From assembly GCF_900105155.1 (NCBI RefSeq), contig NZ_LT629762.1, positions 496,001 to 560,000 of the forward strand: a stretch of 64,000 bases of DNA, in the 5' to 3' direction. The notes beneath the pieces were generated by a model. It had not been told where the DNA came from, did not search any database, and saw nothing but the letters and a program-made list of their open reading frames with translations. Within the stretch, counting starts at the first letter, position 1. Each line of letters opens with the position of its first letter. Shown in pieces: positions 43,971-53,152 of this stretch. The translations under genes and the position numbers were made by a program. Source of the stretch: Pseudomonas prosekii. Lineage in GTDB: Bacteria; Pseudomonadota; Gammaproteobacteria; Pseudomonadales; Pseudomonadaceae.

Positions 43971-44148
43971 GGGCAAACCCGTTTGATAAGCGTGGGGCAA
44001 GGATAGCGGACGCGACCGCAGGTTACCTGACAGTTCTAACAGTAGCGGGCGCGCAGGCGCGGGTATCTAATAATGTCATGCAAGGAGTGTCTGATACCGG
44101 GGATGGTCATCGCTTTGCCCACCAGCGCTGCGCAGGAAAGAGGCTCGA

Positions 44149-45102
44149 ATGATGAAAACGTCACTGCACATCAGCCGCAAGACCGACGCCAAAACCGTCG
44201 GCAAATTCCTGCGCAAGCCGCTGGTCATCGGCGTGGTCGAAGTCGGTCGGGAACCCAACAGCCTCGCGCTGGCCGCCAACGATTGTCTGGCCCTCGTGTG
44301 CAATACCGAGGACCGCACGCTGTCGCTGATCGACACTGATGCGATGTGCGTGATCGCGGTGATAGCGCTGCCGATCCGACCACTGGCGATCGTTGTCGAT
44401 GCCCGAAGAAATCGCGCATATGTCGGCGGACTGGGGCAATCGAAAGTCATTGTGATTGATATTTCGGCGCGCAAAATCGTCGGCGAAATCGCTGCCAGCG
44501 AAGGGCATGCGATGACCATCGATACCCACAGTCAACGCCTCTACGTGCACGCCAACAGCGCCGGCAATGGCCAGTTGTGCATTATCGATACCGCGAGCGA
44601 CAGGCTGATCAAGCGCTTCATCACCGGTCCGTTCGCCAGCGCTGCGGTGCTCAGTCGCGATGGACGCCTGTTCATCTGCGATTACCTGCGCCACGCGCTG
44701 AACGTGCTGGATAGCGTAACCGGTGAGATCACTACGGTGCTGTCACTGCCCGATCCCTTCGAGGAATTCGCGCTCAGCCCTGCGGGGGATTTCGGCTACG
44801 CGCCTTACCGGACGGATGAGCGGATCGTCGCCAAGATCGATCTGGCAAGCTACGACGTGGTCGACCTGCTGCCGGTTCCGCCGCTGCCGCACGGCCTGAC
44901 GTTCAGCCCGAATGGTGCACTCGCGTGTTGCTGTAGCGCGGCTGAACGCAACGTCACGATCATCGACACCGCAACCTGGCAAGTGGTCAGCCGCTTTCAG
45001 GCAGGTCTTTATCCGCAAAGCCCGGTGTTCAGCGCCGATGGCACGCGGTTGTACCTCTGCGATTCGTTTGGCAATGCGGTTTGGGTGGTGGCGCTGGACT
45101 GA
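44149..45102 (+). CDS. YncE-like beta-propeller protein
   Basis: A 317-residue protein composed of YVTN-type repeats of about 40 residues: 'LSLIDTDAMCVIAVI', 'VIVIDISARKIVGEI', 'LCIIDTASDRLIKRF', 'LNVLDSVTGEIT', 'VTIIDTATWQVVSRF'. This is a seven-blade propeller as in YncE. No signal peptide is evident, which is unusual since YncE proteins are mostly exported. Two ATGs in a row start the gene. Role unknown; propellers of this type bind DNA, proteins or act as lactonases. Confidence 0.78.
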   Translation: MMKTSLHISRKTDAKTVGKFLRKPLVIGVVEVGREPNSLALAANDCLALVCNTEDRTLSLIDTDAMCVIAVIALPIRPLAIVVDARRNRAYVGGLGQSKVIVIDISARKIVGEIAASEGHAMTIDTHSQRLYVHANSAGNGQLCIIDTASDRLIKRFITGPFASAAVLSRDGRLFICDYLRHALNVLDSVTGEITTVLSLPDPFEEFALSPAGDFGYAPYRTDERIVAKIDLASYDVVDLLPVPPLPHGLTFSPNGALACCCSAAERNVTIIDTATWQVVSRFQAGLYPQSPVFSADGTRLYLCDSFGNAVWVVALD

Positions 45103-45220
45103 GAAGTTTTAATCGATGACCTCGCATTGCAGCGTCGCCGCCACCCCGCACTGAGCCGCGGGTTGTGCGAGGGCTGGCAGGTGTCGTTAAATCGGCGCAC
45201 TCATATTGCTGGATCCAATC

Positions 45221-47161
45221 ATGTCCGCCCCCTTTGATCCCCTGTCCCCGGATGACCTTCTGGCCGAACCGACGCCCTTCGAAGGTCATGTGCTGGACCC
45301 GCAAATCGAAACGTTGCCATTGCACGATCTGACGTGGCCGAACTTCGAAAAGCTCTGTGCCCGGCTGATCCAGCATCGCTACGACGTGCGCTCGTTCAAA
45401 TACGGACGACCCGGCCAGGCCCAGGAAGGCATCGATGTCACCTGGCGCTTGCCCGCAGCACAAAAAAGGCACGTGGCGCAGGTCAAGCATTGGAAGCAGA
45501 TCAAGGCCAGCGACATCAAGCAGTGGGTCGCGCACTTTTGCAACGGCAAACTCGCGACGCAAACGCAGCAGTACATCCTGTGCCTGTCGATCGACGTCGA
45601 TGATGACCGCAAGGCCTACCACGCCTGGGATGCCGCTGAGCAAAGCCTCGCCGCGCAAGGCATTGACGCGCAACTGTGGGACAAAAGCTGCATCGTCGAG
45701 CTTCTGCGTGAAGCGCCGCATCTGGTGCAAACGTTCTTTTCCAAGGCGATCAAGGAGCGTTTTTGCAACGAGCTGCCGATGCCCGAGCCGGACAGCCAGA
45801 CGTTCCGCCCGCGTTACGTCTCCATCCAGGACTCACTCGTCACGCTGGAAAACACCACGATCCGCCTCGAACTGCTGACGCCAACGCAAGAAAATCCAAG
45901 GCCGTCAGCCATTTTGTCGTTTGGGCGAGCCGACCTCAGCGGCATCATTCTCGGTCTGGATCGCGACGAAGTGGTGGCGTGGCTGCAGTGGGTGAGTCAC
46001 TACCAAGAAGGTGATGCGGTGCCATTTGGGCATCGCAGTTATAACAATGATCAAAAATATATCCTGAGTACGCAGCAATCGCGGCTGACTCTGGAGAAAC
46101 AGGAGCTGGATGATTTGATCTGGGCATTGAAACAAGCCTGGGGACCCTATCGCGCAGCCATCGAAACCCTCGAAGCAAAATGGCAGGTACTGCGTTTCAA
46201 ACGCCTGCACCGTGACGCCGGAAATACCTATGGCCTCTATCGAATCTCGCGCGCGCTGTGGCGTTTGATTTGCGATTACACCCGGCAGCATCAATCCGAT
46301 GACGGTGACTCGCCCGAGCATATTTTTGAATCATCGGGAAGTGGCATGTTGAAGGTGTACGTGCCGCGTAAAACCAGCGATCTGGATGCCGGCCATCACC
46401 TTATTGCCTACGTCTTCCAGGAGGGTGGCCACATCAATGGCTTTGGTGAAGACATGATCACGCTGGGCTGGTCACCGACAAAAATCCACGGCGGCGCAGT
46501 ACAGTTCAGTCCGCGCAAACAGTGGAATGCCGAGATCACCCATCAGTGGTTCGCCGAGCAGTTGATACCGCGCGTTCTGCGCTGGTATGAACGCCAGCAG
46601 TACCAGAATCTGTCGTGGCTGAACAAGCTGCGCCACACCTTGAACGGCGCTGACTTGAACGGAGCTACATCAAACGTAGCTACATCAAACGTAGCTCCCG
46701 CGCGACATCAGCTTGAGGGTCACTTCTACTCCAAGGCCGGCATGGCCACCCGCGCTTTCAATGAGTTCCGCTCCGCCCGGGAAACCATCCAGAGCCTGCA
46801 TCAGATGCAATCACACTTCAGCGTTTATCAGCGCGACGCCGCCATTGAGCCGGCGCTGGTTCAGGTCGCTACGGCATGTGTCGAAGAACTCGCGCACAAG
46901 CTCCCGGAATGCCACCACGACTATGTCAGGGGTAATTTAGGCCTGGACAGCCGCCCGCTGGGCGAAGGGATTTTGCACCTGCTGGCCAATCTCGAAGGTC
47001 GCGCCGGTGCTGCAAGACTGGAGATGACGTTGCGCTCGATCATTTGTTGTTGTGAGACGACGCATGATTTGTCCGACACCGATTACCGCTGGCTGACTCA
47101 CAGCTTGATGCCGGTCTGGCTCAGGATGCGCGAAGACATGCTCTGCGATATGTTTCGTTGA
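45221..47161 (+). CDS. Stand-alone protein with N-terminal Mrr-like nuclease domain
   Basis: A 646-residue protein. Its N-terminal 120 residues match the PD-(D/E)xK pattern of Mrr-like restriction nucleases: E43 in 'NFEKLCARLI', D72 in 'GQAQEGIDVTW' and Q87-x-K89 in 'HVAQVKHWKQI'. The remaining 500 residues are not recognised and could sense or bind nucleic acid. A 15-bp tandem duplication at 46663-46692 inserts a repeated 'ATSNV' into a linker. A TTG at 45206 is an alternative start. No methylase, helicase or NTPase gene is next to it. A defence function is likely from the domain; not proven. Confidence 0.65.
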   Translation: MSAPFDPLSPDDLLAEPTPFEGHVLDPQIETLPLHDLTWPNFEKLCARLIQHRYDVRSFKYGRPGQAQEGIDVTWRLPAAQKRHVAQVKHWKQIKASDIKQWVAHFCNGKLATQTQQYILCLSIDVDDDRKAYHAWDAAEQSLAAQGIDAQLWDKSCIVELLREAPHLVQTFFSKAIKERFCNELPMPEPDSQTFRPRYVSIQDSLVTLENTTIRLELLTPTQENPRPSAILSFGRADLSGIILGLDRDEVVAWLQWVSHYQEGDAVPFGHRSYNNDQKYILSTQQSRLTLEKQELDDLIWALKQAWGPYRAAIETLEAKWQVLRFKRLHRDAGNTYGLYRISRALWRLICDYTRQHQSDDGDSPEHIFESSGSGMLKVYVPRKTSDLDAGHHLIAYVFQEGGHINGFGEDMITLGWSPTKIHGGAVQFSPRKQWNAEITHQWFAEQLIPRVLRWYERQQYQNLSWLNKLRHTLNGADLNGATSNVATSNVAPARHQLEGHFYSKAGMATRAFNEFRSARETIQSLHQMQSHFSVYQRDAAIEPALVQVATACVEELAHKLPECHHDYVRGNLGLDSRPLGEGILHLLANLEGRAGAARLEMTLRSIICCCETTHDLSDTDYRWLTHSLMPVWLRMREDMLCDMFR

Positions 47162-47190
47162 TCGCACAACCAATGGAGATTGAGTTGAAT

Positions 47191-47220
47191 GGGCAGGCCT
47201 GCTCGCGAAGAGGCCCGCCC
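47191..47220. terminator. GC-rich hairpin between convergent genes
   Basis: GGGCAGGCCT, 10-base loop GCTCGCGAAG, AGGCCCGCCC: 9 of 10 pairs. It lies 30 bases after the nuclease gene and 15 bases from the end of the convergent sulfatase gene. No T-run; the loop resembles a fragment of the second REP family. Confidence 0.45.
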
Positions 47221-47234
47221 CGCTCATCATTCCC

Positions 47235-48932
47235 TCACTGCCCCGCCGCCACACTCGTCGCCGACTCGGCCGGCGTGACAATCGTTTTCAGGTCGATGTG
47301 CTTCCACTGCGGTTTCGCCCCCAGCCGCGCGTTGAACCGGTAGTTGAAAGTGAAGTCATCCGCCGTCGCCACGTTCAGCGGTTTGCCGTACACCGCTTCA
47401 ACGCCCGCCAGGTCGTAACCCATCAACTGCAACATCGTCGGGAAGATGTTGTAGTGGCTGGAGCGATCCTTGTTCGCGGTCAATTGCGCTGACCAGTCGA
47501 GCGTCTGCAAATCGCTGCCCTGAATCACCACCAGCGGCACCAGCCCTTCTTCTTCCACCGGATCACCGCCGCAGTGGGTATTGAGCCCAGGATTGCCGCG
47601 CTCATGCAGATCCTGGCCATGATCCGAGGTGTAGATCAGCACCGCATTGCTCAGGTCAGCCTGGGCAAACAGCCGCGAGAAAAACTCCCCGACGTTCCAC
47701 AGCAAAGTGTTTTTGTAGGCGTTGCGGTAGAGCATCCAATCGTCCGGCTGACCATTGAAGCCATCGCGTTTGCTGGTATCCGCCACTTCGACAAATTGCC
47801 CGCGCGGCAAGGTCGGGCGATAGGTCATGAAGGCGTCCGGGTATTTGTCGTGGACCGGAAAATGCGCGCCGACCTTGTTGATCACCACCAATTGCGGCGT
47901 GCCGTCGTTGAGCAATTCGATGAGCTTGGTCGCGGCCGCCATGTCGCGGTCGAGCACGCTGGTTTTGTCGAATTGCACAAATTCGTCAATGTCTTTTTTC
48001 TCGGCATCGTTCATCAGGTTCTGCAGGTTGCCGCCCGTGCGCTGGGCGTCAATGTAGACGGTGCGCAGCCCGGCTTTTTTCGCGTACTGCCAGATCGACG
48101 GCAACGTGGTGTTGATGCGCATGTAGTCGGCGCGGGTGCCGCCGTAGCGCAGGGTGATATTGGTGTCGGCGCTGCAATTGGCGATGGAAGCGGCGTAGCC
48201 ATAATTGAAAATATCGACGCCGGGCCGCGCTTGCTTGAGGTTGCTGTGCACGCCGAACGGCGCGTTGATGTCGAGGTAATTGCCGGAGATGCTTTCGTCG
48301 ATGATCAGCACGATGTCGTGGCCGACCGGTTGCTCGTTGCGCGCCAGTTTTACCGGTTCGCGCGGGCCGACGGTGTTTTGCAGGGCCTCGTAGGTAAACA
48401 GGTTCAGATACGCCAGCGGCGTGTACATGATCGGCAAGCCACGCGCGCCCTCGCCCGCCCTGACGAACAGCACCGCGCTCAATAGCAACACGCCCATCAG
48501 CGGCGCCGCCACCAGCACCGCGCCCGGCAAGCGCAGGCGCCGACGCGGCTTGAGGCCGATGCCGAACAGCAGCAGCAAACCACCGAGCAAACCGCTGATC
48601 AGCGGATCGCGGTACTGGTACGCCGCTTCCTGAATGAACCCGCCCGAGTACACCAGCGAGACAAAACTGCTGTACGTCAGGTAGTCAGCGGTCACCCGCG
48701 TATAGACGTCGAAGAACACTGCCGAAGCAAACATCGCCCCTGCGAACAGATGCCGAATCAATGTTTGACGGATATACGCCGTCATAAACAACGCAATAAC
48801 CAGCGCCGCAAACATGGCGCCAAATAAAAGTAATGGAATACCAATGCCCAACGCACTTAGACGTTCGAGGTAATAGTCATAATTCTTTAGTAAGTACAAA
48901 ACTAAGAGCAGTTCTTTAAGGTATCGATTCAT
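47235..48932 (-). CDS. Membrane sulfatase-fold enzyme (LTA synthase/phosphoethanolamine transferase-like)
   Basis: A 565-residue protein with five or so N-terminal membrane helices (about residues 1-190) and a periplasmic sulfatase-fold domain. The metal-site pieces 'IVLIIDESISGNYLDI' and 'LIYTSDHGQDLHE' are clear, and 'GAHFPVHDKYP' is typical of this superfamily. EptA/LtaS-like enzymes move phosphoethanolamine or glycerophosphate to envelope glycans or lipids; the usual nucleophilic Thr appears to be a Ser here. The start at 48932 ('MNRYLKELLL') is chosen over 49046 since the extra 38 residues are not family-like. Divergent from the exopolysaccharide operon, possibly modifying its product. 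Confidence 0.8.
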   Translation of the reverse strand: MNRYLKELLLVLYLLKNYDYYLERLSALGIGIPLLLFGAMFAALVIALFMTAYIRQTLIRHLFAGAMFASAVFFDVYTRVTADYLTYSSFVSLVYSGGFIQEAAYQYRDPLISGLLGGLLLLFGIGLKPRRRLRLPGAVLVAAPLMGVLLLSAVLFVRAGEGARGLPIMYTPLAYLNLFTYEALQNTVGPREPVKLARNEQPVGHDIVLIIDESISGNYLDINAPFGVHSNLKQARPGVDIFNYGYAASIANCSADTNITLRYGGTRADYMRINTTLPSIWQYAKKAGLRTVYIDAQRTGGNLQNLMNDAEKKDIDEFVQFDKTSVLDRDMAAATKLIELLNDGTPQLVVINKVGAHFPVHDKYPDAFMTYRPTLPRGQFVEVADTSKRDGFNGQPDDWMLYRNAYKNTLLWNVGEFFSRLFAQADLSNAVLIYTSDHGQDLHERGNPGLNTHCGGDPVEEEGLVPLVVIQGSDLQTLDWSAQLTANKDRSSHYNIFPTMLQLMGYDLAGVEAVYGKPLNVATADDFTFNYRFNARLGAKPQWKHIDLKTIVTPAESATSVAAGQ

Positions 48933-49321
48933 AGTATTTGCACGTCTCGTGGAGGGCGTCTGGCCAATAGATTGTCGGCCATTTTTTGACACTAGCACCG
49001 GGCCATCAAACCGCAAGAAATGTCCGACATTTTCAAAAAGCGTCAAAAAATTGTTGACTCAAATCTGACACACTCAAGGCGCTACAGCCCTTGCCCGCCG
49101 GGGCTTTCGACCGTTTATCGTTTTCTTTTAAATGTGAAAAACCCGTCAAAACCGCGGCAAATCCAGCTACATCAAGCCTTTGATGGCAATTCGCCCGTAA
49201 ATATCGCGGTGTACTAACAGTGCAACATGTCATTTTGCTGACACGTTTTTCTGCGGCTGGGCTATACCCCTTTTGACAGTCTAATTCCTGATTTTTTAAC
49301 CGTCTTACGAGGCACGCCAAT
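48933..49321. other. Regulatory gap between sulfatase gene and polysaccharide operon
   Basis: A 389-base gap without genes, AT-rich by local standards. It must hold the promoters of both divergent units. Besides the promoter given at 49273-49300, a weaker possible one is CTGACA (49238-49243) with TATACC (49263-49268), spacing 19. No repeat or RNA structure was recognised. Confidence 0.5.
49273..49300 (+). promoter_or_regulatory. Probable sigma-70 promoter of the polysaccharide operon
   Basis: TTGACA (49273-49278), 16 bases, TTTAAC (49295-49300). The -35 box is perfect and the -10 box matches 4 of 6. It would give a leader of about 15 bases before the ugd ATG, just enough for the GAGG ribosome site. 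Confidence 0.45.
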
Positions 49322-50674
49322 ATGGACGTGAGCGTATTTGGTACGGGCTACGTCGGCCTGATTCAAGCAGCAGCACTTGCCGATGTCGGACACCGAGTGT
49401 TGTGTGTCGATATTGACCCGAACAAGATTAAACAGCTGCAACAAGCTGTTCCGCCTATTAGCGAGCCAGGACTTTCCAGCACGCTGGAAGAGAACATCAA
49501 GGCAGGTCGTTTGCTGTTCACCACTCAGGCCAGCGACGCGGTCGAGCACGCCGAGCTGATCTTCATCGCGGTCGGCACGCCGGCCGATGAAGACGGCTCC
49601 GCTGACCTCAGCCACGTGCTCAACGTGGCGCGGCAGATTGCCAATTTCATGGAAGCCGATCGCACCTTGATCATCAAGTCGACGGTGCCGGTCGGCACGG
49701 CGGACAAGGTCATCGTCACCGCCAATGAAGAACTGCAACGCCGCGGCAAAGCTGCGCTGGCGGTGCGCGTGGTGTCCAACCCGGAGTTCCTCAAGGAAGG
49801 CAGCGCCCTTGCCGATTGCATGCGCCCGGACCGGATCATCGTCGGCACCAACGACGACGTGGCGCGCGACCAGTTGACCGAGCTCTACGCGCCCTTCTGC
49901 CGCAACCGCGAAAAACTCATGTTCATGGACAACCGCAGCGCCGAACTGACCAAGTACGCCGCCAACGCGATGCTCGCCACGCGCATCAGCTTCATGAACG
50001 AACTGGCCAACCTCACCGAATTGCTCGGCGCCGACATCGAAGCGGTGCGCAAAGGCATCGGCTCCGACCCGCGCATCGGTTATCACTTTATCTACCCCGG
50101 TTGCGGCTTCGGCGGCTCGTGTTTCCCCAAAGACCTGCGCGCCCTGCTGCATACCGCCGAACACAACGGCATGCCGCTGCGGCTGTTGCGCAGCGTAACC
50201 GACGTCAACGATACCCAGCGGCACATCCTGTTCAGCAAACTCAAAGCGCAATTTCCTCAAGGCCTGGCCGGCAAATCCATCGCGATCTGGGGTCTGGCGT
50301 TCAAGCCGAACACCGATGACATGCGCGAAGCGCCGAGCCGTTACCTGATGGAAGCGCTGTGGGCCGAGGGTGCAAGCGTGCAGGCCTACGACCCGGAAGC
50401 CATGTCCGAATGCCGGCGCATCTACGGTTATCGCAACGACCTGCATTTGTGCGCGACCCGCGACGACACCCTGGAAGACGCCGATGCATTGGTGATCTGC
50501 ACCGAGTGGAAGAACTTTCGCGTGGTCGACTTCGACGTGCTCGCGAGCAAGCTGCGCTCGCGGGTGATCGTCGACGGACGCAACCTCTACAACCCTGAAC
50601 AAGTCGCCGCCGCCGGTCTGCATTACAGCGGCATCGGCCTGCGCCACGTGGTTCCCGAGGTGCTGCGCCCATGA
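49322..50674 (+). CDS. ugd: UDP-glucose 6-dehydrogenase
   Basis: A 450-residue NAD-dependent dehydrogenase: Rossmann motif 'FGTGYVGLI' at residues 6-14, 'KSTVPVGTADKV', 'NPEFLKEGSA', and the catalytic cysteine in 'GFGGSCFPKD' near residue 267. It oxidises the C6 of a UDP-hexose to UDP-uronic acid; the UDP-glucose assignment rests on family likeness, with a GDP-mannose enzyme less likely. First gene of the operon; supplies the acidic sugar. The stop overlaps the next start by 4 bases. Confidence 0.87.
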   Translation: MDVSVFGTGYVGLIQAAALADVGHRVLCVDIDPNKIKQLQQAVPPISEPGLSSTLEENIKAGRLLFTTQASDAVEHAELIFIAVGTPADEDGSADLSHVLNVARQIANFMEADRTLIIKSTVPVGTADKVIVTANEELQRRGKAALAVRVVSNPEFLKEGSALADCMRPDRIIVGTNDDVARDQLTELYAPFCRNREKLMFMDNRSAELTKYAANAMLATRISFMNELANLTELLGADIEAVRKGIGSDPRIGYHFIYPGCGFGGSCFPKDLRALLHTAEHNGMPLRLLRSVTDVNDTQRHILFSKLKAQFPQGLAGKSIAIWGLAFKPNTDDMREAPSRYLMEALWAEGASVQAYDPEAMSECRRIYGYRNDLHLCATRDDTLEDADALVICTEWKNFRVVDFDVLASKLRSRVIVDGRNLYNPEQVAAAGLHYSGIGLRHVVPEVLRP

Positions 50675-51717
50675 AGATTCTGGTGACGGGAGCGGCGGGA
50701 TTCATCGGTGCCCATTGCGTGTTGCGGCTGATGCGCGACGGGCATCAGGTCTGCGGGCTGGACAACTTCAACGACTATTACGACCCGCAACTCAAGCACG
50801 ATCGGGTGCGCTGGGTGCAGTCGCAAGTCGGCAGTTTCCCGCTCGCACAGATTGACCTCGCCGACGCTGCGGCCATCGACGCCTTGTTTGCCCGTGAACA
50901 ACCAGAGGTGGTGATCAACCTCGCGGCCCAGGCCGGTGTGCGTTATTCGCTGGATAACCCGAAGGCGTACCTGGACAGCAACCTTTGCGGGTTCCTGAAC
51001 ATTCTCGAGAGCTGCCGACACCACCCGGTCAAACACCTGATCTACGCCTCGTCGAGTTCGGTGTACGGCGCCAATCAACAAACACCGTACTCGACGCACC
51101 ACGGCGTCAATCACCCACTGTCGTTGTACGCGGCGACGAAAAAAGCCAATGAGCTGATGGCCCACAGTTACAGCCATCTGTTCGGCATTCCCTGCACCGG
51201 CCTGCGCTTTTTCACTGTTTATGGGCCGTGGGGCCGGCCGGACATGTCGCCGATCCGCTTCGCCCAGGCGATCGTCGAAGGCAGCCCGCTGAAGTTGTTC
51301 AACTACGGTCAGCATCAACGCGATTTCACCTACATCGACGACATCGTCGAAAGCATTGCCCGCCTGGTCGAGCGGCCACCGGTTGCCTCGCCGCAGTGGG
51401 ACCGCGAGCAACCGGACGCGGCCACCAGCATGGCGCCGTGGCGGCTCTACAACATCGGTGGCGAACACCCGGTGGAACTCAAGGATTACCTCGCCCTGAT
51501 GGAAAAACATCTGGGCCGCAAAGCCAATGTCGAGCTGCTTCCCCTGCAACCGGGGGATGTGCTCAACACCTGTGCCGATGTCCACGAGCTGGAACGCGAC
51601 ACTGGTTTCCACCCGCGTATCGAGCTTGACGAGGGCCTTCGCCGGTTCGTCGCCTGGTTTCGCGATTACTACCCACTGCCTGCCCACGCGCCGCTTGCGG
51701 CTGAGCTTTTGGGCTGA
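50671..51717 (+). CDS. NAD-dependent epimerase (UDP-glucuronate 4-epimerase-like)
   Basis: A 348-residue short-chain dehydrogenase/epimerase: 'TGAAGFIGAHC' at residues 6-16, 'NLAAQAGVRYS', active-site 'YAATKKANE' near 153-157, and 'RFFTVYGPWGRPDM'. The latter block is typical of UDP-glucuronate 4-epimerases, so UDP-galacturonate is the probable product, made from what Ugd forms. Coupled to ugd by ATGA. Confidence 0.85.
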   Translation: MKILVTGAAGFIGAHCVLRLMRDGHQVCGLDNFNDYYDPQLKHDRVRWVQSQVGSFPLAQIDLADAAAIDALFAREQPEVVINLAAQAGVRYSLDNPKAYLDSNLCGFLNILESCRHHPVKHLIYASSSSVYGANQQTPYSTHHGVNHPLSLYAATKKANELMAHSYSHLFGIPCTGLRFFTVYGPWGRPDMSPIRFAQAIVEGSPLKLFNYGQHQRDFTYIDDIVESIARLVERPPVASPQWDREQPDAATSMAPWRLYNIGGEHPVELKDYLALMEKHLGRKANVELLPLQPGDVLNTCADVHELERDTGFHPRIELDEGLRRFVAWFRDYYPLPAHAPLAAELLG

Positions 51718-51735
51718 ACTTGAGCGGAGGCGTCT

Positions 51736-52482
51736 ATGACTGGACATGAAAAAGGTGTGCCACTGCAAAACCTGCGGCGCGACAAACGCCTGGACCCCGA
51801 ACACCGAATGCGCCTCGACAGCGCGATCCACATGCAGGGTCGCGGCTGGATCACCGGGCGTGACGGCGGCCGGCCCTGGACCTTGTCGCGCACCAATCGG
51901 GTGGTCGCCTGCATCGGCGCTCTGGTGATTCTGCTAGCGATTTCGCCGCTGTTGCTCGGTCTCGCGGTGGCGATCAAGTTGAGCAGCCCGGGCCCGGTGA
52001 TGTTCGTGCAGAAGCGCACCGGTTATCGCGGCCGCGTGTTCGGCATGTACAAGTTTCGCACCATGGTCGCCAACGCCGAGGAGCTCAAGGAATCCTTGCG
52101 GCACCTGAACAAGCACGGCGCCGACGCGATTGATTTCAAGATCGACAAGGACCCGCGCATCACCCGTATCGGTGGGTTCCTGCGGCGCAGCAGCCTCGAT
52201 GAGCTGCCGAACCTGATCAACGTCTTTACCGGCGACATGCGCCTGGTCGGCCCCAGGCCTACCTCGTTCAACGCCTACCGCTACAAGGATAACCACCTTG
52301 CCCGCCTGAGCATCTACCCCGGCATGACCGGCCTGTGGCAGATCTCCGGGCGCAGCAACATTGACTTCGACCAGCGCGTTGAGTTGGACCTCAGCTATAT
52401 CGCCGAGCAGAGCCTGTTGCTTGATCTGAAGATTCTGTTGAAAACCCCCTTCAAAGTATTCAGCGGCCACGGAGCAAGTTAA
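51736..52482 (+). CDS. Initiating sugar transferase (undecaprenyl-phosphate hexose-1-P transferase)
   Basis: A 248-residue bacterial sugar transferase (PF02397 type). One membrane helix at about 57-77 precedes the conserved core 'GPVMFVQKRTGYRGRVFGMYKF'-like region, 'RTMVANAEE', 'GGFLRRSSLDELPNLINV', 'GPRPTSF' and 'PGMTGLWQISGRS'. It places the first sugar phosphate on undecaprenyl phosphate, starting the repeat unit at the inner face of the membrane. It lacks the N-terminal four-helix part of WcaJ-type enzymes. GGAGG lies before the ATG; the next gene follows without a gap. Confidence 0.88.
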   Translation: MTGHEKGVPLQNLRRDKRLDPEHRMRLDSAIHMQGRGWITGRDGGRPWTLSRTNRVVACIGALVILLAISPLLLGLAVAIKLSSPGPVMFVQKRTGYRGRVFGMYKFRTMVANAEELKESLRHLNKHGADAIDFKIDKDPRITRIGGFLRRSSLDELPNLINVFTGDMRLVGPRPTSFNAYRYKDNHLARLSIYPGMTGLWQISGRSNIDFDQRVELDLSYIAEQSLLLDLKILLKTPFKVFSGHGAS

Positions 52483-53130
52483 ATGGACGGTTCAACCAAT
52501 AAAAGCCTGAGCATTGCCAACCCGAGCGAGTCCAACCTGACATCGACCGTGCTCGATCAAGATCTGCGGATCCTATTCCTGACTGCCGCCAACCCCGGCG
52601 CAGGCACCACCACCAGCGCCCTGGTGCTGGCCAGCCAACTGGCACAAATGAGCAGCGGCCAAGTGCTGCTGGTCGACGCCAGCCAGTCGGCGACCAACTT
52701 CACCGCGCAACTCGGCTTGCAGAAAGAACGCGGCTTCCGCGACCTGCTGTTCAGCAGCGGCACCCCGCCACTGCTGCAGGATTGCGTGGTGCAAACCTCC
52801 AGCCTGCCGTTCGACGTGCTGCCCAACGGCCGGCAAATCCGCGGCACCGAACACCTCACCGCCGAACGCCTGAGCCCGTTGCTCGACCAGTTGGGCAGCC
52901 GCTACCGCTTTGTCGTGATTGACGGCGACGCGGTGTATTCGGCCGCCGACACACTGGTCATCAGCACCCAGGTGGACGGCGTGATCATGGTCGTTCGCGC
53001 CGAAGACACGCGTTGGGAAGTGGCCCAGGCCGCCGTCCAGCGCCTGACTCAGGCCGGGGCAAAACTGGTCGGCAGCGTGTTCAACCGACGCAAGTACTAC
53101 ATGCCCAAGTGGCTCTACAAAAACCTCTAA
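52483..53130 (+). CDS. BY-kinase-like ATPase with defective P-loop
   Basis: A 215-residue P-loop protein of the CpsD/CapB (bacterial tyrosine kinase) or ParA-like type. The P-loop reads 'AANPGAGTTTS' (about 35-45): the Walker A lysine is replaced by Thr. Walker A' 'VLLVDAS' and Walker B-like 'FVVIDGD' remain. A tyrosine-rich tail 'RRKYYMPKWLYKNL' recalls the autophosphorylated tail of BY-kinases. Placed before Wza and Wzz genes as kinases of this type are. It may act as a regulator or scaffold without kinase activity, if the missing lysine means what it does in relatives. Confidence 0.75.
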   Translation: MDGSTNKSLSIANPSESNLTSTVLDQDLRILFLTAANPGAGTTTSALVLASQLAQMSSGQVLLVDASQSATNFTAQLGLQKERGFRDLLFSSGTPPLLQDCVVQTSSLPFDVLPNGRQIRGTEHLTAERLSPLLDQLGSRYRFVVIDGDAVYSAADTLVISTQVDGVIMVVRAEDTRWEVAQAAVQRLTQAGAKLVGSVFNRRKYYMPKWLYKNL

Positions 53131-53152
53131 GCCAGCAGAAAAGGATGACGCC

